Shown: positions 1-36,785 of the stretch, piece after piece
Layout of the letters: each line of letters opens with the position of its first letter
How positions within the stretch are numbered: the first letter of the stretch is position 1
Source of the DNA: Amoebidium appalachense
Lineage: Eukaryota > Ichthyosporea
NCBI GenBank assembly: GCA_963693365.1
Contig: CAVNZM010000003.1
Span: 1,550,001-1,614,000 of the forward strand
Length of the DNA stretch: 64,000 nucleotides
Direction of reading: 5' to 3'
The notes under the pieces: generated by a model
The model's database searches: none
What the model saw: the letters and a program-made list of their open reading frames with translations, nothing else
Told to the model about the DNA's origin: nothing
Translations under genes and position numbers: made by a program

Positions 1-74
1 TGTTATTGTGAAAGGGACGGGCAGGTCGGTGGGTGGGGATGGGAAAATTTTTTTTTTTGGGGGGGGGGGGGGGG

Positions 75-117
<43 letters not shown>

Positions 118-1058
118 TTCGACGACGGCATGGATGGGTGGGTGCACATGTACATGGGGGAGGGGGGGGAGGGGGGAGGGGGGGGAGGGGGGAGGGGTTG
201 GGGTGGGAGAGGTGTTTTATAATAAGCTAACAATCCATGAAACCAAGAGTCAGATGTGCAAATATCAAGTTAACAGATATGTAATAATGGTTGGCAGATA
301 TGTAGATATCAAGTCAATAGATATGTAAATATCAAGTTAACAGATATGTAAATATCAAGTCAACAGATATGTAAATATCAAGTTAACAGATATGCAAATA
401 TCAAGTTAACAGATATGTAAATATCAAGTTAACAGATATGTAAATACCAAGTCAACAGAAAATATCAAGTTAACAGATATGTAAATATCAACTTAACAAG
501 TATCGATTGTCTAGTTGTCTAGCACACCTTTATGCATCATGTGTTATGAGAGGTTAGACCTCGAGGGAGCTAGTCATTCATTGTGTTACTGACATTGCTT
601 ATCACAGATTTTATTAGTTAGCTGTTTGCTTATGTTTCATGAGATTTTGAAGGCAACTGGAAGTACTCCAAAAGATGGTGGGTAATAATACTGGACAGAG
701 ATTCTTCAACTCCTCCCCCCCCCCCCCCCCCCCCCCCCAACACACGTTTCCCGCACAGTCCCTTACCATCTCTCTCGCCCATCTACCCCTTCTCTCTCTT
801 CAAATCTCTCAGCTTTTCACGTCTTGGTCTCTCTCTACTCCCTCCCTCGATTCCCCCCCCCCCCCCCCCCCCCGCCCACCTTCCCGCCGGACATCCCCAC
901 CTCCTCCCACCTCTCTTCTCTTCGTTTCATTTCTAGTTTTCATAAGTTTTTTTGTATGGTTATTTGTTTGTTTAGTTTTTAATATTGTTATCATTATTTT
1001 TGGGTGGGTGGTTGGGTGGGTGGGTGGTGGTGGTGGTGGTGGTGGGGGAAGTGGTGGT

Positions 1059-1094
<36 letters not shown>

Positions 1095-1125
1095 GGTGGT
1101 GGGGGGGGGGGGGGGGGGATCTTAC
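1..1125. other. Intron sequence at left edge; no exon recognised
   Basis: This holds G runs near 57-117 and 1058-1118, C runs near 713-738 and 855-873, and an AT-rich minisatellite at 257-500. I could not find the next minus-strand exon. Open frames here are proline, histidine or glycine runs from homopolymers, not genes. Confidence 0.6.
257..500. repeat. AT-rich 23-bp minisatellite, about 9-10 copies
   Basis: The unit is close to AAATATCAAGTTAACAGATA plus TGT, repeated head to tail with few substitutions (AGTTAACAG alternating with AGTCAACAG) and one copy with a short deletion near 455. It lies in the last visible intron of the minus-strand gene. Confidence 0.9.
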
Positions 1126-24909
<23,784 letters not shown>

Positions 24910-25676
24910 TCTTGCGCTTGCTGATGTTCTGTACAGTGCATAATAAGAAAAACGGAAAGAGGTACTTTACATAAACATCCTTGTTTTTCTCCGGTATATT
25001 TACAACTTCTACACTGCCACATCTTTTTGCGGCCTTTGACTCGGGTCCCGATAAACAAGGCCAGGGCTCCAAATCAGGGCCAGAAATTACAATGCCACCT
25101 AAACCTAAAAAAGCCACTTGACGTAGAGCGCCAGGTCCACTGAACTCAGGGCCAGTTGATCTAAACACTATAAAATATATAAAACCCAGTGGAATGGAAG
25201 TGGAATACAGGCAAAGTTGCCAAAATACATATGCGCTCCTGAAAACATATTTCAAGCCCTGCTCCAAATCACAACATTTTCACTTGCGACATCTTGCTTA
25301 CTTGATATTGTGTTGGATAATTCTGTTCTTAAAATCATCGAATACGATTACAAATTTTGTAGATTGTTTTACACAATCAGTAAAGCTGATTTAAAGTGAT
25401 ATGCAGAAGGAAAATACCGTGATGGCTGATTGGCTGTCAGAACAAACACTTGAAGTTGTTCCCGCACCATATATAGCTGTGGGGGTTTACGCTGTTTACT
25501 CGAGGCAAAGAGAACCAGTCTCAGGTATGGGGGGGGGGGTTTTGCTCGGAATATCCCCTCAGCGGTATATCATGATCACGTACATAGATGTCGGGTGGTG
25601 ACTATATATCAGGGTTTACTTTCTCTACGAGACACCATAAAGACTACAAGGAGAAATCAATTAGTTGGGGTTCCCC

Positions 25677-25677
<1 letters not shown>
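24910..25677. other. Upstream region of the multidomain gene; no gene seen
   Basis: About 770 bp between the first ATG of the minus-strand gene and the retrotransposon tail. It should contain that gene's promoter and 5' UTR. No clear TATA box or other gene was identified. Confidence 0.5.
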
Positions 25678-25724
<47 letters not shown>

Positions 25725-25757
25725 GGGCTCCCCCTCGGGACACTCGGTATCAGCTGG

Positions 25758-25808
<51 letters not shown>

Positions 25809-25828
25809 TGTGTGTGTGTGCGCGTGCG
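25678..25828 (-). other. LINE 3' UTR and poly(A) tail
   Basis: Right after the ORF2 stop comes a (CA)n tract (about 25758-25823), then AGCTGATACCGAGTGTCCCG and a G/C-rich end AGGGGGAGCCCCTTT that joins the poly(A). The last 26 nt are the reverse complement, with few mismatches, of a stretch in the first codons of ORF2 (28948-28974). Confidence 0.75.
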
Positions 25829-28800
25829 CTATAATTTTGTAGTGATGTGTTTCTCAAGCCAATCAATACATCTAATAAACAGGTCGTAGTTACGCGTGTT
25901 TAGTATAAAATCAAGGATGTTGTAATTTACAGGTAGGCTATCTTTCTGGGTGTCTGTTGTGAATGTGACGTGTGTGTGTTGCGGTATTATGTGGTCTATC
26001 AAACTACATTTGGCGATACATGACCGGTTAAACTGGTGTGTGTGTGTGTTGTTTGGGCATGCAAATGATGCCACCTTATACTTATTAGATCTCCACTGTA
26101 TAGCACGTGTACAGTAAAAGCGTGGTAATTGATCAATAATACCATCAGCTAGAGAAAGACCAGTTCTACAGGAAGGTAATATGTATTTAGGTGTTATACA
26201 CTTGCGAGTGCCATATTTGGCAATATGGTTGAGGCGGTCAGTATATATAAAACGAGACATAAGGCTTAGTTTTTCAAGGTGTATGCTTTCATCGGGTCTA
26301 GTGTCGTGTGGTATCTTTTTCCATTTGTTATATTGCGTGATTATCTTGTGATTGTGTACATGTTTAATAAGTAAGTGGCAGTCCAAAGTCACACACACAC
26401 TATTGCGGGGTTTATTTGTATTTGTGCCCAGGGGAGAAGGGGAGAGAGAGGGGAGGAAAGAGGGGAGAGGTGAGGAGGGGACAGGTCGGATAGAGAAGAG
26501 AGGGTGGGAGGGCAAATACTTCTTTAAGCGGCTTATGTGCTTATTGAATTTCAGCGCGAGATAGGATACTCTAGCAGCTATTGGGACCAGACCATATATC
26601 GAGAGCGTTACAGGCCCAGGTTTACAACAGTTGTTAGATAGAAAGGAGGCAACTTCTGCTTCAAGGAAATTTGCCAAGGGTTTAAGCGCTCTAGTTCTCT
26701 CTTTCTTGATCCAAGCGGCGAGAAGGGGTAAACCATATTCACATGCCGGGAAGACAAAAGTGCGAATAAATGTAAGTCTAATAGAAGGATGGAGGGGTGT
26801 GTCTTTAAAAATATTAGCCGAGAAGAAAGCTAACCGCTTACGAGCCAACTCTACCCTCTTTTCGACCATATGGGGAAACATAACACCAACAGAATCAACC
26901 GGAACACCAAGATATTTGTATTCTGGAACTATAGGTACAGGTTTAGATGATAATGTAAATGTGTGTAAATTGTTAGCTATATCAGGTACAAGAACACCAC
27001 ATTTGTCTATGTTAAGGATCATAAGGTTTGCCTTGCACCACTCTGACACTACATCGAACAATCTTTGCAGGCGTCTAGGGGTACGGGCAAGGAGGGACAG
27101 ATCATCAGCATAGAGAAGTGCAGGCGGAAAGTTATTAATAGGGTCATCGTTTTCGGCGTAAATCTTGACAGCCAAATCATCTATAAATAGGTTAAACAAA
27201 AAGGGGCTAAGCAATGAACCCTGCAAGAGACCTCTAGTACGAGCAAAACCATATGAAAGATGCCCATTAACCACAGCTCTACCATAGGTTTGAGACAAGA
27301 GTGCTTCTAACAGAACACCAATGCAGTGTGGTACACCCCGTGCAGCAAGCTTTTCCCATAGGAGACCAGGGGAGACAGAATCGTAAGCAGTTTTCCAATC
27401 AATAAAGCCAACATATTGTGCACCAACTTGCATAGAATCGTGCAGTGCCATTATTTGAACATAACATGAATTGTTTTTACGAAAAGCGGATTGGCATGGG
27501 TGTATGTGAAGAATAGATTGAAACCTAGGGTGATGTGCAAATAACCTAAGTAAGCAAGCTTCAAAGAATCTACGAACAACCTGGGTTAGTGTAATGGGGC
27601 GAAAGGATGATATGGGGCCCTCAGAGTCCTTCTTAACTATGGGGATCACTAAGGTATCTAACCAAGATGACGGGACATGTCCACATTTAACACACCAAGA
27701 AAAGAGAGAGCTTAACATGATAGTAAGATCAGGTTTAATAGCACGATCACTTTCCTTTTGTGGGTAGGAGGGAACAAGGATTTTAAGAAACCCAGCAGGG
27801 AGTCCATCAGGTCCACAAGACTTACTAGAGCTATAACTAGATATCACAGACCATATGGCATCGGGACTGAAAAAGGGGAGGATCGATTCTATGGGGATAG
27901 ATGGGTCTACAGGCCACACAATAGGTTTCTGAGCGGGGGTCCTATCTTTAAACAGTTCCGAGAAATACTTATCAGAGTCTATGAGGGGGTCTCCAGTGGT
28001 ATCACCAATAATACGAGCAGGGGGGCCAAATCGATTCATACTAGCAAGCCGGCGCAAGCTTTCCTTTTGAGACAGGGGTTCACCTAGTCTAGCGGGAGTG
28101 GTGTTTGGTAACAAGAGAGCATCGGGATATTCCTTCCTACCACCGCCAGCATAATCACCGAGATCTATCAAATCATCAACAATAAAGTTAGTGCATGTAT
28201 CTAGTACGAGATGTGAATCTGGCCTGGCTTGTGCAGATTCTAATAGGCGCATATATATAGGGTGTTTCGTAGCATAGCATACACATACATCAACTCTACC
28301 CCACTGTGACTTAAGCTGGGATAGACGGAGGCGAAAGGTGGGAGGGGGAGGGGGGAGCAGATCAAGGGAGATCTTAGGTAGGAAAAGGATAGGAGAGTGG
28401 TCAGATGACCTAGAGAGGTTAGGAGGGAGAGAGAGTTTTGACATGGTTGATGGCCAAAAGGCCACTCCCCAGTCGGTGTTGTGGGCATGGGATATTTGAG
28501 GGAACCGCAAAGTGTGACTTTGGACATACCTTGCTAAAGGGATAGCACGCTCCGGGGGCTTAGATGGGTACCCGACACTCACTTGCAGTGTGTCTGTGTG
28601 GTGGAGTCGCGTGTTAAAATCACCTAAAATAACAGTGGACATTGGTAACTGTGACAACTCGTGAGTCAATTCGACAACCGACATAGATGGTGGGTAATAT
28701 ACAAAAGTAAAAACATTAGAAAGAAACTCTATAGAAACCGAGAATTCCGTTTTTGCTACCGGTTTGCACTTCACTCTCACGTGTGGTGCGGCAAGTACAA

Positions 28801-29023
28801 TAATGCCTCGGTTTTTCGCGTAACCGGGGTGTGTGGATGTGTCGACCAATGTAGAGTTGAATTTGTGGTGGTTTTTAAACTGTGTTTCGCAAATCACTGT
28901 AAACGTGTGGTTGTTTGTCTGTTGTTGTATGTAGCTGATTTTATCGTCGAGTGTCCCGGGGGGGAGGCCCTTTTGGGGGCCCAGTGTCCGAGCATTCCAG
29001 AAGAAGAAGGATAAATTAGGCAT
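25829..29023 (-). CDS. LINE ORF2: APE-type endonuclease and reverse transcriptase
   Basis: 1064 residues. The N-terminal endonuclease shows FWNART (about 8-13), ICET (44-47), LGDFNTR (133-139) and SSDHSP (206-211), the usual APE-like catalytic set. The reverse transcriptase follows: CGPDGLPAGF (403-412), FRPITLT (474-480), QSAFRK (511-516), FIDWKTAYDSV (540-550), QGSLLSPFLFNLFIDD (601-616) and YADD (638-641). A C-terminal Cys/His-rich stretch (SFACPNNTHTHQFNRSCIAK) may be a diverged zinc-binding tail. No RNase H domain is evident. The ATG overlaps the ORF1 stop, so translation probably depends on termination-reinitiation or leaky scanning. Confidence 0.93.
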   Translation of the reverse strand: MPNLSFFFWNARTLGPQKGLPPGTLDDKISYIQQQTNNHTFTVICETQFKNHHKFNSTLVDTSTHPGYAKNRGIIVLAAPHVRVKCKPVAKTEFSVSIEFLSNVFTFVYYPPSMSVVELTHELSQLPMSTVILGDFNTRLHHTDTLQVSVGYPSKPPERAIPLARYVQSHTLRFPQISHAHNTDWGVAFWPSTMSKLSLPPNLSRSSDHSPILFLPKISLDLLPPPPPTFRLRLSQLKSQWGRVDVCVCYATKHPIYMRLLESAQARPDSHLVLDTCTNFIVDDLIDLGDYAGGGRKEYPDALLLPNTTPARLGEPLSQKESLRRLASMNRFGPPARIIGDTTGDPLIDSDKYFSELFKDRTPAQKPIVWPVDPSIPIESILPFFSPDAIWSVISSYSSSKSCGPDGLPAGFLKILVPSYPQKESDRAIKPDLTIMLSSLFSWCVKCGHVPSSWLDTLVIPIVKKDSEGPISSFRPITLTQVVRRFFEACLLRLFAHHPRFQSILHIHPCQSAFRKNNSCYVQIMALHDSMQVGAQYVGFIDWKTAYDSVSPGLLWEKLAARGVPHCIGVLLEALLSQTYGRAVVNGHLSYGFARTRGLLQGSLLSPFLFNLFIDDLAVKIYAENDDPINNFPPALLYADDLSLLARTPRRLQRLFDVVSEWCKANLMILNIDKCGVLVPDIANNLHTFTLSSKPVPIVPEYKYLGVPVDSVGVMFPHMVEKRVELARKRLAFFSANIFKDTPLHPSIRLTFIRTFVFPACEYGLPLLAAWIKKERTRALKPLANFLEAEVASFLSNNCCKPGPVTLSIYGLVPIAARVSYLALKFNKHISRLKKYLPSHPLFSIRPVPSSPLPSFLPSLSPSPLGTNTNKPRNSVCVTLDCHLLIKHVHNHKIITQYNKWKKIPHDTRPDESIHLEKLSLMSRFIYTDRLNHIAKYGTRKCITPKYILPSCRTGLSLADGIIDQLPRFYCTRAIQWRSNKYKVASFACPNNTHTHQFNRSCIAKCSLIDHIIPQHTHVTFTTDTQKDSLPVNYNILDFILNTRNYDLFIRCIDWLEKHITTKL

Positions 29024-30200
29024 CGGTTTGGTCCGACACCTGTGGGGTTGGTTCCCACTTGTCGCTTACGGGGTCGTATGCACGACCTTCCGCCAGCGCG
29101 AACAGTTCGCAGAAGAGCTCGATTTCCATCTCGCATCGGCGTTTGCGCTCGAGCAGTTTCTCACCAGAAAACATTGGTTCCTTCGTGTCCGTGTCTATCA
29201 CGCTCGTAGCATCGTTTTCCAACTTTGCGAGGAACTCTTTTGCCTTGCTGATGCGTACACGACAACGTGTGGCGCACGCATTCTTAGCAGACACTTTACG
29301 TTCTTTGTCTGCTTTCTGAATGTTTTCCGGCGCGCATGGGTCGTAGCTTGGGAGGTGGGTGAAGAAGCTTCCACACCCCTTTGTCGCGTCACGGATGAAC
29401 GCACGGTTATAGTCGCCCCGTACTGCTACTTCCAGCACATCGTATCCAATGAAGGACAGACAAAGGATGCGAGAGCACCGGAAGCCGAGAGCCTTGAAGA
29501 TGGACCACATGGCCCTGTGTGGGCGTCTGCCGTGCTTGACTTTGAAATACACCCTCTCGTATTTGGGTGGGATGTTGATGTTACCGTTTGCTTGGGTGTT
29601 CCCCTTAGCCGGCGGTTTGGGAGGGGAGTTGCGGCGGTACTCGTTGCCTGCAAGAATGCTGGCATATGTTTCCTTGGCAATTTGGCGGAGCTCGGGTGTT
29701 TTACGAGAGTTCGCATATTCTAGGAACTCTGCCGGGAGCTGTGCTTCCGGTCCTGTGTTGTTTTGTGTTGGGGTGGAAATGTCTCCGTCGCGAGATGTTT
29801 GCTCATGAGTTTTGGGGTTTTGCGATCCACTAATGTTTAGCTGGGCTGTGAGTGAATCAATGGTGAGCTTGAGTTGGGTATTTTCTGTTTGGAGTTTTTC
29901 TATCATGTTCTTGAGTGGTAACAGCTCATTTAGCTGTTTCTTAACGAGGGCAAGTTCTGCCAGTACTGTATCAACCGAAAGTTTCGGCATGGTTGTTATT
30001 GTGTTTCTACGGAGTGGTGTGGTGTTATTCTGAATGGGTAGTGTATTGTAAATAGGTGTTGCGCTTAGTCTAAGGCGATGTTTTTCTGGTTGTGCATCTG
30101 TGGTAGGTGTATCTGCTGGACGTTTTAATGGTCGCACATGTGTGATGGGTGTAGATGGAACTTTGAAAGAGGTTCTGAAACGATTATAAGCATGTGCCAT
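29016..30200 (-). CDS. LINE ORF1: coiled-coil nucleic-acid-binding-like protein
   Basis: 394 residues. The N-terminus is basic and Pro/Thr-rich. Residues about 70-125 form a Leu/Lys-rich heptad region (VDTVLAELALVKKQLNELL), likely a trimerising coiled coil. Residues about 215-275 form a compact alpha/beta segment (RAMWSIFKALGFRCSRILCL, then FIGYDVLEVAVRGDYNRAF) that resembles a domain I recall from ORFs encoded next to reverse transcriptases in some early-diverging fungi; this is from memory, not a search. A charged helical C-terminus follows. Role inferred by analogy with LINE ORF1: RNA binding and RNP assembly. Confidence 0.8.
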   Translation of the reverse strand: MAHAYNRFRTSFKVPSTPITHVRPLKRPADTPTTDAQPEKHRLRLSATPIYNTLPIQNNTTPLRRNTITTMPKLSVDTVLAELALVKKQLNELLPLKNMIEKLQTENTQLKLTIDSLTAQLNISGSQNPKTHEQTSRDGDISTPTQNNTGPEAQLPAEFLEYANSRKTPELRQIAKETYASILAGNEYRRNSPPKPPAKGNTQANGNINIPPKYERVYFKVKHGRRPHRAMWSIFKALGFRCSRILCLSFIGYDVLEVAVRGDYNRAFIRDATKGCGSFFTHLPSYDPCAPENIQKADKERKVSAKNACATRCRVRISKAKEFLAKLENDATSVIDTDTKEPMFSGEKLLERKRRCEMEIELFCELFALAEGRAYDPVSDKWEPTPQVSDQTDA

Positions 30201-30445
30201 GACATGGATGGGGGTGTTCCCCGGCCCTTAGGGCCACGGATGGCCTGGTTTAGGGGTGGATGCGCGAAGGATACTATTTATTAGCAGATAATAAAGAGCG
30301 ACATTTGAATCGATGTGTGCGACTGAATCGATGTGCGACTGAGACCGTTTACAAAAGTTAACCAATCGCTGGAAATGCTCGCACATTTGTCATCTCTGGA
30401 ATGAGCTCATTCAATCTACATGGATTGGGCGAGGGATTTGGTATT

Positions 30446-30637
30446 GGTAAGGTTTGAATCGAATCGCGAGGGCCGCCAGGCTCGGACGACGAATGATCCG
30501 CTCCCTCCCCCCTCCCCCCAGACCCCCGGCTCCCCCAGACCCCCCGGGAACCGCGAGGCAGCTCGGGCAGCTCGGGCCGGGCGTCGTGCGCTGTGCTCCG
30601 GCCCTGGCGGCCCTTCGCGATTCGATTCGAACCTTTC
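30446..30637. repeat. Inverted repeat with about 40-bp arms
   Basis: The left arm (30446-30485, GGTTTGAATCGAATCGCGAG then GGCCGCC) pairs with the right arm (30597-30637, GGCGGCCCTTCGCGATTCGA then TTCGAACC). The loop of about 110 nt is C-rich (30495-30595). No ORF with meaning was seen. It could be the remnant of a foldback element or two opposed copies of a short GC-rich repeat. Confidence 0.8.
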
Positions 30638-31208
30638 AAGTGGGAGACCAATCCGAGTCACCGGCCACGGTTCGGGTCAGCGTCCTGGGCATGGGGTCTT
30701 CCCCTTTCAAGTCTTTATGTTTGTGTATGTGTCCCGGGTCGCTCCCGGCTGGTGTTGTTAAAGTGAGCTGTGCTCACTTCCCCACTAGCGTTGCTGCGGC
30801 TAGAACCGTGGGATAAGGCGTAACTAAAAATAGTGCCAGTTGGGGTCAATAAGAATCCTGACTTATGAGTGTGCTATACAGTACGATCTGTGTCTAGGCG
30901 GAAGACGCGTACGGCTGAGGCAGTGCCTCGCCGGGAGTGAAACGGGATAAAATAAATAAAATAAAAAATGCCAAAATTCACCAGGGCATCTGCCCGAACT
31001 TATTGCATTGAATTTCCTAAGTCCTCCTAAAATCTATCCTATACAGGGGTTTGGTGGACACTGCCGAAGGCCAATCCTATACACTATTACTAATCCTATT
31101 GGTTGGCTGCTCCAGCTGACGTGGTCCCGCCCTGCGCCGGCAGAGACAAGATGCCCGCAGCTCAGTGTACAGCTGATCTTGAGGGGACTTGATCTTGATG
31201 ATCTGTGG

Positions 31209-31249
<41 letters not shown>

Positions 31250-31310
31250 CGCCCGCGCCCGATCTTGATCGTTGACTTAGGATGATCTGTTGAGACGGAT
31301 TAGTATATGT
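30638..31310. other. Intergenic, with a possible short retroelement tail
   Basis: At about 30690-30985 unique sequence ends in an A/T simple tail (AAAATAAATAAAATAAAAAA). Together with a GGGTCGCTCCCGGC motif this hints at a SINE-like insertion on the plus strand, but I cannot show boundaries. A C run is at 31210-31248. No gene seen. Confidence 0.3.
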
Positions 31311-31868
31311 CAATCGTTGATTTGGGAAATCCAGATTTTCTAAACTTAGTAGTCCCATATTGGGAGATCGAAGTGATCACTGGCACCCAATAGGCACATG
31401 TAGCAGCTTTTTAGGGTACTATAAAAAGCGGGTGATGGTTAAATCACCCTCACTTTTTGTCCCCCGTCGCTGCTCTCTCTAGCAGTGACGGTTGGTGATT
31501 AGGTAGCAATCTTGTGGTAGTGCGCCTGTATACTTATAACTTTCCGTCCTGCACGTCGTTGCTCCCGCCACTCTAGTAGTGACTAGAATGGACGCCAACT
31601 ACTCAGCTTATCTTGCGGAGCTCCGCCGCCTCATTTCTGGCGATGCTGTCGAGAGTAACGAGGCCCGCCGTGAGCGACTTGGGCGAAACTGGGGCTTCTC
31701 CGAACTGCCGTTGGTGCCGGTGCAAAAAGTGAGGGTGATTTAACCATCACCCGCTTTTTATAGTACCCTAAAAAGCTGCTACTGTGCCTATTGGGTGATC
31801 ACTTCGATCTCCCTGAATATGGCACTACTAAGTTTAGAAAATCTGGATTTTCCAAATCGACGATTCAC
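31311..31868. mobile_element. Foldback element with about 147-bp terminal inverted repeats
   Basis: The left arm 31311-31459 and right arm 31723-31868 are inverted copies with a few substitutions and small indels. Shared blocks include AAATCACCCTCACTTTTT, TTTTTAGGGTACTATAAAAA and GATCGAAGTGATCAC. The centre of about 260 bp holds paired TAGCAGTGACG / TAGTAGTGACT motifs and a short ORF. No transposase was found, so this is a nonautonomous DNA transposon or foldback element. Confidence 0.8.
31588..31743 (+). CDS. 51-codon ORF inside the foldback element
   Basis: ATG at 31588 to TAA at 31741-31743, with the last codons inside the right inverted repeat. The peptide is charged and helical at the start (MDANYSAYLAELRRLISG), then RRERLGRNWGFSELPLVP. 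Codon composition is clearly richer in GC than the flanks. It may be the 5' fragment of an element-encoded gene or a captured host exon. No family recognised. Confidence 0.4.
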   Translation: MDANYSAYLAELRRLISGDAVESNEARRERLGRNWGFSELPLVPVQKVRVI

Positions 31869-33093
31869 AGTCAAAATCACGAGACCCACACCCACGGGCC
31901 GGCCCGGGGCCGGGCCAGGCGCACGGCGTGGCCAGGAATTCGAACACAATGTACTACGGTAGAAGAATAATGAAGCAAAAACCATATGGATCCCTCATAG
32001 CTATATTATTTAGTGCACGTAGACATGTCACTGGGTGAATATAAAGGAGGATTTATAACATGATGCTGTACGTTCATTATAGGCCTGCATGGCGGCCGCT
32101 AGCGGGCCGCGGTCCAGGCCCGGTGACCGGCCGGTAAAGGGGGATGTAACGATGGTGTCACGAAAATACAATTTCATTTTTACCCCTTTGGTTTCTGGAG
32201 ACTACGTTATGTATTTTGATTGGTATTGGTCATTTTCGGCGCGCAAAAGTTACCAAATATGTATACTAATGACTACATTACTAACCCCGGAGGTGCCAAT
32301 CTATCCCGACCACTGAAACGGGATATTTCCACCCCACCTGGATAGATCGTCAATCCTAAGTCCCCCTAAATATCATTTGGATCTATCACAAAACTACCTG
32401 AATATCTTTTTTTTTTTTTTCATGGATATATCAAGTATCCCGAGGCCCCCTATCTATCACAAAATTCTGCGGGATTTATTTACATGGCCCTAGTTGGCAA
32501 TATCCGAACGGCGGAAGGATGTAGGTATACTGGGTTGCCTTAAAATTTTGGCAACCTTTTGTGCCGCCCACTGGAAGACAAGGCAGTACCCAGATACGGT
32601 ATGTACATAGGGATCATAAAAATAACAACGTTCTTCCACAATTTTTCGTTTCCTTTTGGTCGAATTTATTTTTGTGGCGCATCAAGCCGAGTTGCCGGCT
32701 GGCAACGTCAGTGCAGCTGGAGCCTGGCAGTATTTTTTTTCCCCAAAGTGCAGCCCTGATCTTTTTATTACAGCCAATCATATGTTTCACAATTTATCAC
32801 TTTAGCCTTATTTGGGCAAGAAGAAAGTGCATCCAATCAACGTCTTTCAAAGGGATGAAAACGGTCACAGAAAGAATGTCACGATCCGCCCGGACACACG
32901 AAGCCGAAGCCTTTAAACTTTTGAAAACAGAAAAACTTTGAAAGACTCATGATCAAGCCTTCGAAAAACAACTTCGAAGAAAAGCGATAACGTTCGATCA
33001 GGTGTCTATTTACACTTTGTTTCTATAACACAAGTGTTTTTTCCCGGCCTTTATTGACCTCAGTCTTAGTGCACTTCTTACTTAGCAAAAAAA
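31869..33093. other. Intergenic region upstream of the small gene; no gene seen
   Basis: It contains a GC-rich patch (31890-31925 and 32090-32140) and a phrase TCCTAAGTCCCCCTAAA at 32354-32370, also found at about 31018-31031. That places similar sequence on both sides of the foldback element. The last few hundred bases should include the promoter of the gene starting at 33094. Confidence 0.4.
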
Positions 33094-35890
<2,797 letters not shown>

Positions 35891-36167
35891 GCCAAAAAGT
35901 GAATAGAGTGTGCGGGAATGTAAATGCTGGACTCACAACACACCCATGCACACATGCGCATACACGCACACAGACACACACACAGACACACACAAACACA
36001 AACACGCGCACGTGTGCTGCCTGGGTTCCGTATACATACTGATGATTCAAGGTACCATGCAAAATGAGATGTGTCAAGTACCTGTTTTTTCCGGAAGTTG
36101 ATGATTGTTTTCTCTATTCTCTTTGCAATAGTTTTGCATGTTGTACACAAGCGGAAGCGCGAGTGGA

Positions 36168-36173
36168 AATAAA
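36168..36173 (+). terminator. Candidate polyadenylation signal AATAAA
   Basis: AATAAA about 278 bp after the stop of the four-exon gene, the first canonical hexamer on the plus strand after it. Cleavage position is not determined. Confidence 0.4.
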
Positions 36174-36627
36174 CATAAACTGAAGCCCTGATATGTCGAT
36201 CGTATGGTTCAGCATTTGTGGAGCCGTGTCGTAGGCCATGCCGCGGACACAAATCAAGCCTCAGCCGTCGTGAAAGTCTTTGAAAATCAGTCAATGATAA
36301 CGGGTCCCAAGGTTTTAATGTGCTTATATTAGGGAGAACTTGGTGTTCCACAGTTGGCACAAAAATGCACAGCTGCTATGTCGTTTAACTCACGTCACAG
36401 TGGTTGCTACCATAAATCATTAAAAGTTGAGCCGAATGCAACTGGAAGGAGAAATATAAGCCAGAGAAGTTGTAAATGCTTTCCGAGCTACACCGTGAAC
36501 AAAACCACACACAGCGAAAAAGAGAGTCTGACTTTTAGTTAGATGGGGGCATCAGCTGGCCAAGGCTAAGATTGGATATATAGTACAGTGACTCCAGACT
36601 AGCAAGATAGTCGCTTAGATAGCTTCA

Positions 36628-36666
<39 letters not shown>

Positions 36667-36785
36667 ACAATACAAACAAACTAGTCAACACCTTTACTTA
36701 ATGCATGGCAATTAACCGCAGACACTGCGACCTCAATGACTGCCCAAAATTTTGACTCCTATTTCCGATGAGGCATATCTAAACA

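Larger units (their letters stand above)
25678..30215 (-). mobile_element. Non-LTR retrotransposon (LINE), two intact ORFs, poly(A) tail
   Basis: Read on the minus strand: ORF1 30200-29016, ORF2 29023-25829, a short 3' UTR with a (CA)n tract, then a 43-nt poly(A) at 25720-25678. The octamer GTTCCCCG lies directly outside the tail (25670-25677) and again at 30216-30223, a candidate target-site duplication that would make the element about 4.54 kb with a 15-nt 5' UTR. Both ORFs are free of stops and frameshifts, so the copy looks young. If the octamer match is chance, the 5' end lies further right. Confidence 0.88.

Noticed and set aside
25829-30200. Plus-strand frames of 100-230 codons across the LINE
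   Set aside because: Antisense shadows of ORF1 and ORF2, without motifs.
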